A stretch of 49,806 nucleotides of DNA from Planctomycetota bacterium (GCA_022705425.1 JAKJEM010000021.1:1-49806); one strand, 5' to 3'; counted from the first letter of the stretch, positions 8,185 to 17,355 are shown. Notes: generated by a model not told the origin, from the sequence alone. Made by a program: numbers and translations.

Positions 8185-9720
8185 CTACGCCCACAGGTTT
8201 CGGTCGAGACTTCGGTACTGGATCGCCTCCGTCACATGCTCTGTTCGGATCTCCCCGGCGCCGTCGAGGTCGGCGATCGTGCGCGCCAGCTTCAGGATTT
8301 TGCTGTAGGCGCGCGCGGAGAGGGCGAAGGACTGCATAGCCGACGACAGGGTCGTTTCCGCCGCGCCGTCTATGCGGCAGTGCTTCTTGATCAGGCGGGC
8401 GCTCATCCGCGCGTTGCAGAAGGTCTTGGTGCCGGCGAAACGCTCGCGCTGCATGTCGCGGGCGCGGATGACCCGCTCGCGGATCACCTCGCTCGGTTCG
8501 CCGTCGGCCGGGCTGCGCAGGTCGCGGTACTGAACGGCGGGGACTTCGACCTGGATGTCCACCCGGTCGAGCAGGGGGCCGCTGATCTTGCCGAGATAAG
8601 CCGCCACCTGGCGCGGGGTGCAGCGGCACTCCTTGCGCGGGTCGGTCAGGTAGCCGCACGGGCAGGGGTTCAGCGCGCACAGGAGCATGAACTGCGCGGG
8701 ATAGGTCACACTCATCTTCGCGCGGCTGATCGTCACAGCGCCGTCCTCCATCGGCTGGCGGAGGACCTCCAGCGTGCGGCGCTCGAACTGCGGCAGTTCG
8801 TCGAGGAAGAGCACGCCGTGATGGGCCAGGCTGACCTCTCCCGGTCGCGGGTCCGCCCCGCCTCCGGCCAGGCCGGCCTCGCTGATGGTGTGGTGCGGGG
8901 CGCGGAAGGGGCGGGTGGCGACGAGAGACAACTGGCGGTCGGTGCGCCCGTCGGCCGAATAGACCTTGGTCGTCTCCAGCGCCTCCTCGATCGTCATCGG
9001 CGGCAGGATGGTCGGCAGCCGCTGCGCCAGCATGCTCTTCCCGGCGCCGGGCGGGCCGACCATGAGAGCGTTATGGCCTCCGGCGGCGGCCACGGTCAGC
9101 GCGCGCTTGACGTGTTCCTGGCCCTTGACCTCGCTGAAGTCCACCTCGTAACGCGAGTGCTCGCGAAGCGCCTCGCGGATGTCCACGCGGTAGCTTTCCA
9201 TGACGACGTGGTCGGTCAGGAAGCCCACGACCTGGGTCAGGGTGGACAGGGGAATGATCTCGATTCCTTCGACCACCCCGGCCTCCTCGGCGTTTTCCTC
9301 CGGGAGGATCAGCCCCATGCAGCCCTCGGCGCGGCAGCGCAGCGCCATGGCCAGCGCGCCGTTGACGCGCCGCAGCCGCCCGTCGAGCGCCAACTCCCCC
9401 GTCAACGCGTAGTGGGCGGCCTTGGGCGATACGATCTGCTCCGTCGCCAGCAGGATGCCCACCGCGATCGGCAGGTCGAAGGCGGGGCCTTCCTTGCGCA
9501 TGTCGGCGGGGGCGAGGTTGACCGTCAGGCGGTGTACGCGGTAGTGATAGCCGCTGTTGAGTACGGCGGCCCGCACGCGCTCGAGGCTCTCCTTCACCGC
9601 TGCGTCGGGCAGGCCGACCAGCGCCACCCCGCTGAAGTCGCTCTGCGCGACGTTGGCCTCGACCTCGACCGGATAGGCCTCCACCCCGTACGTCCCCGCG
9701 CTCCGGACCTTCGCGAGCAT
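8185..9720 (-). CDS. comM: YifB/ComM-family Mg-chelatase-like AAA+ ATPase
   Basis: A 511-residue cytoplasmic ATPase of the usual family length. The N-terminal ChlI-like domain (about 1-180) contains G-L-P-D-A-A-V-K-E-S. The AAA+ domain has a Walker A motif G-P-P-G-A-G-K-S near residue 220 and a Walker B motif V-L-F-L-D-E-L near residue 300. The zinc-type C-P-C-G...C-R-C segment and the L-L-D-R-V-D-I motif typical of YifB follow. ComM is a hexameric helicase promoting branch migration during natural transformation; most bacteria carry it. The window also holds dprA. The gene has its own promoter at 9747-9776 and is convergent with the BNR_4 gene. Confidence 0.95.
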   Translation of the reverse strand: MLAKVRSAGTYGVEAYPVEVEANVAQSDFSGVALVGLPDAAVKESLERVRAAVLNSGYHYRVHRLTVNLAPADMRKEGPAFDLPIAVGILLATEQIVSPKAAHYALTGELALDGRLRRVNGALAMALRCRAEGCMGLILPEENAEEAGVVEGIEIIPLSTLTQVVGFLTDHVVMESYRVDIREALREHSRYEVDFSEVKGQEHVKRALTVAAAGGHNALMVGPPGAGKSMLAQRLPTILPPMTIEEALETTKVYSADGRTDRQLSLVATRPFRAPHHTISEAGLAGGGADPRPGEVSLAHHGVLFLDELPQFERRTLEVLRQPMEDGAVTISRAKMSVTYPAQFMLLCALNPCPCGYLTDPRKECRCTPRQVAAYLGKISGPLLDRVDIQVEVPAVQYRDLRSPADGEPSEVIRERVIRARDMQRERFAGTKTFCNARMSARLIKKHCRIDGAAETTLSSAMQSFALSARAYSKILKLARTIADLDGAGEIRTEHVTEAIQYRSLDRNLWA

Positions 9721-9746
9721 GTCGCCTCCCTCAATAGACCGGGGGC

Positions 9747-9776
9747 ATTCTAGCGGGGGAGACGGGGCGGAAACAA
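9747..9776 (-). promoter_or_regulatory. Promoter of comM
   Basis: On the minus strand TTGTTT (9771-9776), an 18-bp spacer and TAGAAT (9747-9752) lie about 27 bases before the comM start, which has a GGGAGG ribosome site. The -10 TAGAAT recurs at two other minus-strand promoters of this window. Confidence 0.6.
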
Positions 9777-9804
9777 GGCGGGCGCGCCGCGACCCGCCGC
9801 CGCG

Positions 9805-10590
9805 TCAGGTCTTCAGATGCTCCAGTGTCCGCCGGAGGCTTTCCGTGTGCTCCAAGGTCGGGGCGTATTCGAGTCCGAAAACCCCCGTGTAGCCCATGTC
9901 CTCGATCTGGCGGACGAGGAAGGGATAGTTCGTCTCCCCCAGCCACAGCTCGTGGCGGCCGGGGTGTCCGGCGGCGTGGAAGTGACCGATCACGTCCAGG
10001 TTGCGCCGGATGTGTCCGGTGAGGTCGCCCTCCATGATCTGCATGTGGTAGCAGTCGAAGAGCATCTTCATGCGCGGGCTGCCCACCGCGCGGCAGAGGT
10101 CGGCAGCCTTATCGCTGCCGTCGCACCAGTAGCCCTTGTGGTCGCGCACGGTGTTCAGCGGTTCGAGCAACAGCGTCACGCCCTCCTTCTCCGCCAGGCG
10201 CGCCGTTTCCTTCAAGCCTTCGACGACGGACTCCCGCAGGGCCGCCTCCGTCATGCCCGGAACGGTGTCGCCGGTGCAGACGATGGCGGCGGGGATGCCG
10301 GCCTGTCTGGTGAAATCGATGCTCATCCGCGCGCGCTCGATCCACTGCGTTCGGTTGGCGGGGTTCGTGAGGCCGCCGCCGACACGCCCGTTGGGCGAGC
10401 CGATGACGGTGTTGGTGATCGTCACGCCGTGCCGCGCCGCCAGCGTCGCCAGCTCGCCCGGAGCGCCCTTGAAGGAGCCGTCCACGAACCACATCTCGAC
10501 GTGGCGAAAGCCCAGCGCCGCCGCCTGCCGAAGGCGCTCCTCGAAGGGCAGCTTGTTCAGGGCCATCTCGATGCAAAGTCCGATCTTCAT
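9805..10590 (-). CDS. Hydroxypyruvate-isomerase-like TIM-barrel protein
   Basis: A 261-residue xylose-isomerase-like TIM barrel of the Hyi family. The N terminus M-K-I-G-L-C-I-E and the following G-F-R-H-V-E-M-W are typical. Predicted metal ligands include Glu in L-L-L-E-P-L-N (about residue 142), Asp-His in F-D-C-Y-H-M-Q (about 177-181), His in G-H-F-H-A-A-G, and Glu in G-L-E-Y-A-P. Family members isomerise hydroxypyruvate to tartronate semialdehyde or act on related keto acids and sugars. The gene starts 22 bases after the aminotransferase stop, so the two form an operon read from the promoter near 12050-12078. The exact substrate is uncertain, as this family is often over-annotated. Confidence 0.85.
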   Translation of the reverse strand: MKIGLCIEMALNKLPFEERLRQAAALGFRHVEMWFVDGSFKGAPGELATLAARHGVTITNTVIGSPNGRVGGGLTNPANRTQWIERARMSIDFTRQAGIPAAIVCTGDTVPGMTEAALRESVVEGLKETARLAEKEGVTLLLEPLNTVRDHKGYWCDGSDKAADLCRAVGSPRMKMLFDCYHMQIMEGDLTGHIRRNLDVIGHFHAAGHPGRHELWLGETNYPFLVRQIEDMGYTGVFGLEYAPTLEHTESLRRTLEHLKT

Positions 10591-10612
10591 CGGCGGAACC
10601 TTTCTCGATCGG

Positions 10613-11932
10613 TCAGAGAGCGCGCAGCACCTTGTTCATTCCCGAAGCGACCTTTCGGCAGTCGTCCGCCGTCCAGGCCCACTGCACGTTGATCATCACG
10701 CAGCGCGAGAGGTAATCCAGCGTCCGAGGGCACATGTCCTTCGAGTACTTCGGCAAGGCGCGGCGCGGCGCCCCGCTCCACGGCAGGCCGTCCGGGGCCA
10801 CGGCCTTCCGCGCGAGGATGTGCTCCCAGTAGGGGTAGATGTGCCAGTCCTTGACCTGCGCGTCGTAAAGCCCGCCGGCGGGCAGACCCTCCGCCTTCAT
10901 CGCCTGGAGGGCCCACTTCGTCTTCTCGACGTCGGGCAGGTAGATTCCGATGGTGCTTCCCGTGTCGCCCTTGGGGTCGCTCAGACGGCGCAGCGCCACG
11001 TTGCCGGGGAGCTTCAGCGCGCGGAGGATGCGGTCGCGGTTGGTCCGGTAACCCTTGAGGAAGCGCCCCGCCTGGCGGATCTGCGCCACGGCCACCGCTC
11101 CCTGCAACTCGCTCATGCGGTAGTTCTCGCCGCAAAAGAGTTCCCCCTCGCGCCGCTCGGTGGCGTAGCGGTTCGGACGCCAGCACGCGGCCGTATCGTG
11201 CCAGCTCTGGGCGCGGGTGAAGAGCCACTCGTCCGAGGTCGTCAGGAATCCGCCCTCGCCGCAGTTGAGGATCTTGTAGTAGTCGAAGCTGAAGCACCCG
11301 ATCGTCCCCAGGCTGCCGAGCATTCGGCCCTTGTAGGCGCCGCCGCAGGCCTGCGCCACGTCCTCGACTACCGCCAGCCGACGCCGGCGCGCCAAAGCCA
11401 GAAGCTCGTCCATCTGGGCGGGGGCGCCGCGCATGTGGACGACGGCGATGGCCTTCGTCCGCGGCGTGATCTTTCGCGCCACGTCGCGCGGATCGAGCGT
11501 CAGCGTGTCGTCCACGTCCGCGATGACCGGGATGGCATTGCACGCCCCGACGGTCGCCGCCGTCGCGAAGAAGGTGTAGCCGGGCACGATGACCTCGTCG
11601 CCCGCGCCGATCCCCAGCGCCCGGAAGGCCGCAATCAGCGCGCTGGTGCATGAGTTCACCGCCAGCGCGTGCGGCACGCCGATGTACCGCGCAAAGAGCT
11701 GTTCCGCCTCCGCCACCTTGCTCGGGCGCGGGTTATAGTAGCGGAAGAGATGGGGCCCCCGCAGCGCCGTGTCGCCGGCCAGCAGGGCCTCGATCTTGCG
11801 GCGCACGTCGGGACTCATCTCCCAGAGGCCGATCAACTCCATCAGTTCCTCTCGCCCGAGCTTCGACGGCTGCGGCGACAGGGGGGCGGCGGCTCTCGGG
11901 CCGCCGTTGACGGCGAGCAGCGACTTGTCCAT
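10613..11932 (-). CDS. DegT/DnrJ/EryC1/StrS-family aminotransferase
   Basis: A 439-residue PLP-dependent sugar or keto-acid aminotransferase. I chose the ATG at 11930-11932 because GGGAGGAT stands just before it; an upstream extension reads as unstructured Arg-rich sequence. Lys220 in F-D-Y-Y-K-I-L-N should be the PLP lysine, and E190-D191 in V-V-E-D-V-A-Q-A the pyridine-nitrogen partner. The segment N-S-C-T-S-A-L at 93-99 matches the phosphate-binding region. Members transaminate nucleotide-linked keto sugars or inositol-like compounds. Here the partner is a Hyi-like protein and the divergent gene is a Gfo/Idh/MocA oxidoreductase, a set that suggests polyol or inosose metabolism rather than cell-wall sugar synthesis. 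That is inference. Confidence 0.9.
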   Translation of the reverse strand: MDKSLLAVNGGPRAAAPLSPQPSKLGREELMELIGLWEMSPDVRRKIEALLAGDTALRGPHLFRYYNPRPSKVAEAEQLFARYIGVPHALAVNSCTSALIAAFRALGIGAGDEVIVPGYTFFATAATVGACNAIPVIADVDDTLTLDPRDVARKITPRTKAIAVVHMRGAPAQMDELLALARRRRLAVVEDVAQACGGAYKGRMLGSLGTIGCFSFDYYKILNCGEGGFLTTSDEWLFTRAQSWHDTAACWRPNRYATERREGELFCGENYRMSELQGAVAVAQIRQAGRFLKGYRTNRDRILRALKLPGNVALRRLSDPKGDTGSTIGIYLPDVEKTKWALQAMKAEGLPAGGLYDAQVKDWHIYPYWEHILARKAVAPDGLPWSGAPRRALPKYSKDMCPRTLDYLSRCVMINVQWAWTADDCRKVASGMNKVLRAL

Positions 11933-12049
11933 TTCGATCCTCCCGGTGGGGCGCAGATGCGGACGAACGCCGAAGTTCCAGCCGCCGTGTTGAGGCGCGT
12001 CCCGGTCGCGGCGAGGGGACGTCCGGCGTGCGGCACCTCGCACGTGCGG

Positions 12050-12078
12050 ACGTTATCAGGGGAACAGAGACCTGTCAA
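12050..12078 (-). promoter_or_regulatory. Possible promoter of the aminotransferase-Hyi operon
   Basis: On the minus strand a perfect TTGACA (12073-12078) is followed after 17 bp by TAACGT (12050-12055), a weak -10. It lies in the 272-bp region between two divergent genes. On the opposite strand TATACT at 12126-12131 could be the -10 for the oxidoreductase gene, but I see no matching -35. Confidence 0.45.
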
Positions 12079-12204
12079 GCGCCCGGCCTCGAGTCGCATG
12101 GGTGGAGCCGCAACGGGCCTTTCCGTATACTATGCGCATCCACCCGGCGCAGCGGCGCGCGGGTGGAACCGAAGGGCGAATGCCAAAGGAAAGGATTCCA
12201 CGCT

Positions 12205-13455
12205 ATGCCTCCCGTCACACTACTCGTCATCGGCGCCGGTGGTCGCGGTTACGGATACTCCCGTCTGGCCGCTCAACTGGGCGGGCGCGCGCGTGTGGTC
12301 GGCGTGGCGGAGCCGCGCGAGTTCTACCGCGAGCGCATGGTCCGCGAGCACGCCATCCCGGCGGAGCACGTCTTCACCGACTGGCGCGCCGCCGCCGCGC
12401 GGAAACGCTTCGCCGATGCGGTCCTCATCTGCACCCAGGACGCCATGCACGTCGAACCCGCGCTCGCCTTCGCCAAGCGGGGCTATCACATGCTCCTCGA
12501 AAAGCCGATGGCCCCCACGGCGGCGGGGTGCCGGAGGATCGTCTCCGCGGTCAAGCGCGCCGGCATCATCTTCGGCGTCTGCCACGTCATGCGCTACACC
12601 CGCTACACGCGGGTGCTCAAGGAGATGCTCGATGCCGGCGCCGTCGGCGACATCGTCACGGTGCAACACCTCGAACCGGTGGCCTACTGGCACCAGGCGC
12701 ACTCCTTTGTGCGCGGGAGCTGGCGCAACGAAGCGGAGAGTTCCTTCATGCTCCTGGCCAAGAGCTGCCATGACATTGACTGGCTGCGTTACATCATCGG
12801 GCGTCCCTGCCGCCGCGTCTCCTCCTTCGGCTCGCTCTACCACTTCCGGGCTGAGCAGAAGCCGGCGGGCGCCGGGGATCGTTGCGTGGCCTGCGCCGTC
12901 GAGGGGACGTGCCCCTATTCCGCCAAGCGCGATTACCTGACCCGCTTCCGCAAGGGGCATCTGGGCTGGCCGGTGAACGTCGTCGCGCCCGAACCCACCG
13001 AGGAATCGCTGATGGCCGCGCTGGCCACCGGCCCGTACGGACGCTGCGTTTATTCCTGCGACAACGACGTGGTGGACCATCAGGTCGTCGCCCTGGAATA
13101 CGACGCCAACGTCTCCGCGAACTTCACCATGACCGCCTTCACCCCGACGCTGGGCCGCCAGACACGCATCTGCGGCACGCGCGGTTACATCGAAGGCGAC
13201 AGCTCCACCATCCGCCACTACGACTTCCTGACCGCGCAGTGGAAGACCGTGGACACGAAGGCCTCCGACGGCAGCATCGTCGGCGGGCATGGCGGCGGCG
13301 ACGGCGGCATCGTGGATGCCTTCGTGGCCGCCGTGGCGACGGGAGACCGTTCGCGGATTCTCAGCGGTCCCGATGAAACGCTGGAAAGCCACTTGACGGT
13401 CTTTGCCGCTGAAGCCGCACGACTCAGGGGCAAGGTGACGGCCGTCAAGGCCTGA
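12205..13455 (+). CDS. Gfo/Idh/MocA-family NAD(P)-dependent oxidoreductase
   Basis: A 416-residue dehydrogenase. The ATG at 12205 is preceded by AAAGGA/AAGGAT and opens directly on the Rossmann strand with V-I-G-A-G-G-R-G-Y-G. The signature E-K-P lies at residues 99-101. A C-x2-C-x5-C cluster (C227, C230, C236) followed by P-Y-S-A-K is a feature of one subgroup of this family and may bind a metal. The segment Y-G-R-C-V-Y-S-C-D-N-D-V-V-D-H downstream completes that subgroup signature. The substrate is probably a cyclic polyol or sugar acid. It is divergent from the aminotransferase gene. Confidence 0.92.
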   Translation: MPPVTLLVIGAGGRGYGYSRLAAQLGGRARVVGVAEPREFYRERMVREHAIPAEHVFTDWRAAAARKRFADAVLICTQDAMHVEPALAFAKRGYHMLLEKPMAPTAAGCRRIVSAVKRAGIIFGVCHVMRYTRYTRVLKEMLDAGAVGDIVTVQHLEPVAYWHQAHSFVRGSWRNEAESSFMLLAKSCHDIDWLRYIIGRPCRRVSSFGSLYHFRAEQKPAGAGDRCVACAVEGTCPYSAKRDYLTRFRKGHLGWPVNVVAPEPTEESLMAALATGPYGRCVYSCDNDVVDHQVVALEYDANVSANFTMTAFTPTLGRQTRICGTRGYIEGDSSTIRHYDFLTAQWKTVDTKASDGSIVGGHGGGDGGIVDAFVAAVATGDRSRILSGPDETLESHLTVFAAEAARLRGKVTAVKA

Positions 13456-13482
13456 ACGGCGCGCCCCCGGCCGGCGTCAGGA

Positions 13483-14934
13483 TCAGTACTTCTGCGGCTG
13501 CCAGCGCCCCTCGCGCAGGGCCTTCCAGGAGTGGTGATCCCTCCCGACGTAGGGATATCCCTCGAAGACGTCCCCCCGTCCTTCGATGCGGGGGTCGCCC
13601 GTCCGTCGCAGCGTCTCCTGCAACTCCTGCCACAGCCCCTTCTTCAGCGCGGCGAACTCCGGGTTTCCTGCAAGGTTCGTCACGCAGTCCGGGTCGCGGA
13701 GCACGTCGTACAACTCCTCCGCCGGCCGCCGGCCGAAACACCAGTCGTAGCAGGCGGACTCGCCCCCCGCGTGCAGTTCGAGGATACGGCTCTTGGTGGG
13801 GGAACTGTCGCAGTTGGTGAATCCCGTCTCCGGGTTCCCTGCCGGCCAGCGTTCCGGGGCGAAGTTCCGGACGTAGAGATACTGCGGCGTGCGGATGCAG
13901 CGCACGGGGTAGCCGAGGTCGTCCTCGCGTCCGAGGTCGTGCCTTTCCCGCCCGAAATATGCGCGCGTCCGCGACGGGTCCACCTGTCCTTCGCGCCCGG
14001 AAAGGAGCAGGTCGAGGAAGCTCCTTCCGGCCATGTGCGGATGCGGCGGCAGCCCGGCAGCCGCCAGGAAGGTCGGCGCCACGTCCACGAATCCGATCAG
14101 ATCGGCGATGGCGCGTCCTCCCGCCGCCGCCGCCGGCCAGCACGCCGCCATCGGAAGATGGAAGTCCTGCTCGTACATCTGTCCCTTGACGCGCGGGAAG
14201 GGCATTCCGTTATCGGAGGTTACGAGTACCAGCGTGTTCTCGAGTTCACCCGCCTCGCGCAGTTGGTCGAGCATCCGCCCGAGGTGGAGATCGAACCACT
14301 CGATCTCGTTGGCGTAATCGAGCACGTCATTTCGGACGACGTTTTCCTGGGGCCAGTAGGGGGGCAGACGTCCGGCGTCGGCGGGCTTCTTGCCGGCGCG
14401 CGCGCCTTCGCCGGGGGAATAGGGCCGGTGCGGCTCGAAGCCGCCGTACCAGAAGCAGAAGGGCTTTCCGTCCGGGCGTTCCGACAGGAAGTCGGCGAAG
14501 TTGGCGGCGTAGTCCTTGTGCGCGATGCACGTCTCCGGCGGGGGAATCAGCGTCCGCCGGTTGTACTCCGGGCCGGCGGGGTTGCGCCTGAACCCGCCGC
14601 GCGCGTAGTCGCCCGGCGCCCAGCCCTTGCCCGTGAAGCCGACGAAGTAACCGGCGGCTTCCAGCAGGTCGGGGTACACGGCGAACCGCGCGGGGAAGAC
14701 ACCGTGATGGTTGCACGCCTCGTCCAGTTGCCAGGTGTGTCGGCCCGTCAGCAGGCACGCCCTGGAGGGGGCGCATTTCGGGTTCGAGGTGAAGGCGTTC
14801 GTGAAGACGACGCCGCGCTGCGCCACCGAGTCATAGGCCGGCGTGCGCAGGCAGGGCAGCGAACCTGTCCCCAGGTGCGAGGCGTCGTCGGCAATGGCCA
14901 GAAGGATGTTCGGGCGACGATGGGTATCGGGCAC
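13483..14934 (-). CDS. Sulfatase (formylglycine type)
   Basis: A 483-residue member of the type I sulfatase family. The start is GTG (minus strand 14934-14932) with GGAGGA seven bases upstream. The metal-binding start N-I-L-L-A-I-A-D-D gives D16-D17. The catalytic signature C-A-P-S-R begins at Cys54, which would be converted to formylglycine, followed by L-L-T-G-R. V-T-S-D-N-G-M-P supplies the second half of the calcium site. No signal peptide is visible at this start, which is unusual for enzymes acting on polymers and suggests a cytoplasmic or small-substrate role. It has its own promoter and is convergent with the oxidoreductase gene. The maturation enzyme is not in this window. Confidence 0.92.
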   Translation of the reverse strand: MPDTHRRPNILLAIADDASHLGTGSLPCLRTPAYDSVAQRGVVFTNAFTSNPKCAPSRACLLTGRHTWQLDEACNHHGVFPARFAVYPDLLEAAGYFVGFTGKGWAPGDYARGGFRRNPAGPEYNRRTLIPPPETCIAHKDYAANFADFLSERPDGKPFCFWYGGFEPHRPYSPGEGARAGKKPADAGRLPPYWPQENVVRNDVLDYANEIEWFDLHLGRMLDQLREAGELENTLVLVTSDNGMPFPRVKGQMYEQDFHLPMAACWPAAAAGGRAIADLIGFVDVAPTFLAAAGLPPHPHMAGRSFLDLLLSGREGQVDPSRTRAYFGRERHDLGREDDLGYPVRCIRTPQYLYVRNFAPERWPAGNPETGFTNCDSSPTKSRILELHAGGESACYDWCFGRRPAEELYDVLRDPDCVTNLAGNPEFAALKKGLWQELQETLRRTGDPRIEGRGDVFEGYPYVGRDHHSWKALREGRWQPQKY

Positions 14935-14966
14935 GGCCTTGTCCTCCAGGAAAGGGCATGGAAGGC

Positions 14967-14995
14967 ATTCTATCCCGACCCCGTCGAAGGCACAA
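14967..14995 (-). promoter_or_regulatory. Promoter of the sulfatase gene
   Basis: Minus-strand TTGTGC (14990-14995), a 17-bp spacer and TAGAAT (14967-14972) lie about 32 bases before the GTG start. Confidence 0.6.
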
Positions 14996-15100
14996 CCGCC
15001 GCATTTCCTGCGTCCCGCGATCCGCGCGGAAAGAAGAACCCCGCGGCGGAAAGCGGGGGTGAGGCCGCGTCAGCCGCGGGGCAGGGGGGGCGGGCATCGC

Positions 15101-16180
15101 TCAGCGCTTGACGCGGGCGTTGCCTTCCCAGATGCTCCAGACCTCTTCCTCATCGGCCGGCTGCGCGTAGTCGGTCATCATGGTCGTCGCCAGCGCGCCG
15201 GTGGCCCAGCCGAACTGCACCCACTTCTCCGGCGCCCAGCCGCGCAGGATCGCGTACAGCATTCCGCCCACGAACCCGTCCCCGCCGCCGATGCGGTCGA
15301 GGACATTGATCTCGCGCGGCGGGACGATGTGCCAGTTCGATCCTTCGGCCATGATCGCCCCCCACATGTGGCGGTTCACGCTGATGACCTCGCGCAGCGT
15401 GGTGGCGAAGACGGAGGCGTTCGGGTACGCCCGTTTCACGCGCTCGATCATCCCCTTGAAGCTCTCGATGTTGTCCGCCAGCGCCTTTCCGCCGGCTTCC
15501 GGCCCCTCGATGCCGAGGCAGAGCTGGAAGTCCTCCTCATTGCCCACCAGCACGTCCGACACGCCGGCGATCTCCGCGAAGATCGCGCGCAGCTCCTTCT
15601 CCCGGCCCTTCCAGAAGGAGGCGCGGTAGTTCAGGTCGAAGGAGACGCGCGTGCCGTATTTCTTCGCCGCGCGCGCCAGCTCCAGGCAGAAGATCCCGGT
15701 CTCCGGCGACAGGGCGCCGATCAGCCCCGACAGGTGCACGATCTGGACCCCCTCCTTGCCGAAGATGCGGTCGAGATCGAAGTCCTTGACGTTCAGCGTG
15801 CGTCCCACTTCGCCGGCGCGGTCGTTGTGCACGCGCGGCCCGCGCGTCCCGAAGCCGCTGTCCGCAATGTTGAACTGGTGCCGGTAGCCCCAGGGACCGC
15901 CCTGCGGCACGTCCTTGCCCTCGTAGGCCATGTGGCGCGAGGCGAGGTCGTCCTTGATGAACCGGGCGATCGGGCTGCCCTTGACAAACGTCGTCAGGAC
16001 CTTGACCGGCAGGCCCAGGTAGGCCGACACGCTGGCCACATTCGTCTCCGCGCTCGTGGCCTGCATGATGAAGGTGTCGCTGGTGTGGACGGGCTGGCCG
16101 TTGAGGGGGGTGATGCGGATCCCCATGCTGGTCGGCACAACAAGGGCAAACGCGCAGTTCTTCCGAAGCTCGATTCCCAT
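15101..16180 (-). CDS. PfkB-family carbohydrate kinase, 2-keto-3-deoxygluconate-kinase-like
   Basis: A 359-residue ribokinase-family kinase. The ATG at 16178-16180 is preceded by GGAGG; a longer reading frame upstream lacks a ribosome site. A substrate-binding N terminus is followed by S-A-E-T-N-V-A, F-D-L-N-Y-R-A-S-F-W and V-L-V-G-N-E-E-D-F in the centre, and the ATP/anion-hole signature D-R-I-G-G-G-D-G-F near the C terminus, where G-G-G-D replaces the more usual G-A-G-D. The D-L-N-Y-R and N-E-E-D-F elements are typical of KDG kinases, which act after uronate degradation. The assignment to KDG is inference. The nearby HpcH/HpaI aldolase gene is divergent and could share regulation. Confidence 0.87.
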   Translation of the reverse strand: MGIELRKNCAFALVVPTSMGIRITPLNGQPVHTSDTFIMQATSAETNVASVSAYLGLPVKVLTTFVKGSPIARFIKDDLASRHMAYEGKDVPQGGPWGYRHQFNIADSGFGTRGPRVHNDRAGEVGRTLNVKDFDLDRIFGKEGVQIVHLSGLIGALSPETGIFCLELARAAKKYGTRVSFDLNYRASFWKGREKELRAIFAEIAGVSDVLVGNEEDFQLCLGIEGPEAGGKALADNIESFKGMIERVKRAYPNASVFATTLREVISVNRHMWGAIMAEGSNWHIVPPREINVLDRIGGGDGFVGGMLYAILRGWAPEKWVQFGWATGALATTMMTDYAQPADEEEVWSIWEGNARVKR

Positions 16181-16522
16181 GACAACCTCCGCTCTTCCTG
16201 GGTTCACGCCCGCCGAAAGGGGGGAGCGTTCCCGCGCTCCGTCCGGCGGCAAATCGTTCCATGTCCGCAGGCTGTTTCATACCACATTCACGCGCCTTTT
16301 GCCACTCCAAACCCGACCGACACCCCCGATCCGCTTGCGCGGTCACGCCGGCGGCGCGGACGGCCTCAGGTGACATTCCGCCGGGAATCGGCTATCATCA
16401 CTTCAGAAGAAACACCCGCTTCTGTCGGCGTCCGAGAAGGCCCGCGCGGCCCATTTCATGCGCCGGTGATAAGGCCCCCAGGCCGGCAGAGCGCCGGGCG
16501 GAGCAGCTGAAAGGGAGAAACG
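16181..16522. other. 342-bp divergent intergenic region
   Basis: The region between the PfkB kinase (minus) and the aldolase (plus) holds one clear plus-strand promoter at 16370-16398. The transcript leader from about 16405 to 16522 is G+C-rich with no recognised riboswitch. On the minus strand TATGAA with a poor -35 may serve the kinase, but it is too weak to call. Confidence 0.5.
16370..16398 (+). promoter_or_regulatory. Promoter of the aldolase-PHP-gpx group
   Basis: GTGACA (16370-16375), a 17-bp spacer and TATCAT (16393-16398) read toward the aldolase at 16523. The leader would be about 120 bases long. Confidence 0.55.
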
Positions 16523-17308
16523 ATGCGACGCAGCAAGGTCTTGGAACGACTCCGCGCCGGGAAGTCCGCGCTGATGACAAATCCGAGCATGGGGCATTCG
16601 CCGATGGCCGTCGGCCTCGCCGGCAAGGCCGGGATGGACGGCGTGTGGCTCGACATGGAACACCGCCCTTACACCCCGCGCGAGATCGCCGAACTCTGCG
16701 CCGCGGCGCACCTGGTTGACGTGGACCCCGTGGTGCGCATTCGAAAGGGCGAAGGTTACACCAGCGTCTTCCGCCCCCTTGAAGACGGCGCGGCGGGAAT
16801 CATCGTGCCGCACGTTGCCGCGCGCGACGAGGCCGAATGGGTTGCCCGCAACGCCAAGTATCCCCCGGCGGGCCGGCGGGGTCTGGAAACGGTGATGCTC
16901 GACGCCGACCTGGGCTATGCCGACTCCCTCCAGTACATGGCCCATGCCAACCGCGAGACCTTCGTCTGCATCCAGATCGAGGACGCCGAGGCGCTCGATC
17001 ATCTTGACGCGATCCTGTCCGTGCCGGGGATTGATGTCCTCTTCATCGGCCCCGCGGACTTGACGGCCTCCCTGGGGATTCCCTTTCAGTTCACCCACCC
17101 GACCTATGACGACGCCGTCAGCCGCATCGCCCGTGCGGCGGCGAAGTTCGGCAAGTGGTGGGGGCTCCCCGTGCCCGACGGCGCCGCGGCCCGGCGCTGG
17201 GCGGCGCGCGGCGCGCGATTCTTCAACATCGGCAGCGACTACAGCCTCCTGAAGAGCGGCTTCGCCCGCATCCGGCAGGAGTTCGACCAGGCGATGGCGG
17301 GGGAGTGA
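16523..17308 (+). CDS. HpcH/HpaI-family aldolase (KDR-aldolase-like)
   Basis: A 261-residue class II pyruvate aldolase of the HpcH/HpaI family, at the usual length. The start has AGGGAG upstream. Signature segments: D-G-V-W-L-D-M-E-H with the catalytic-type His47, V-V-R-I-R-K-G-E-G, G-I-I-V-P-H-V, G-R-R-G-L, and the metal ligands Glu in Q-I-E-D-A-E-A and Asp in F-I-G-P-A-D-L. Relatives cleave 2-keto-3-deoxy-L-rhamnonate (RhmA) or 2,4-dihydroxyhept-2-ene-dioate. Given the rhamnogalacturonan-type genes on both sides, KDR cleavage to pyruvate and lactaldehyde is an attractive inference but not proven. It is followed by the PHP-domain gene with 47 bp between. Confidence 0.9.
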   Translation: MRRSKVLERLRAGKSALMTNPSMGHSPMAVGLAGKAGMDGVWLDMEHRPYTPREIAELCAAAHLVDVDPVVRIRKGEGYTSVFRPLEDGAAGIIVPHVAARDEAEWVARNAKYPPAGRRGLETVMLDADLGYADSLQYMAHANRETFVCIQIEDAEALDHLDAILSVPGIDVLFIGPADLTASLGIPFQFTHPTYDDAVSRIARAAAKFGKWWGLPVPDGAAARRWAARGARFFNIGSDYSLLKSGFARIRQEFDQAMAGE

Positions 17309-17355
17309 GTTCCGCCGCCCGGTCGCCGCGCCGGGCAAGGAAGAGGAGAGGGAGG

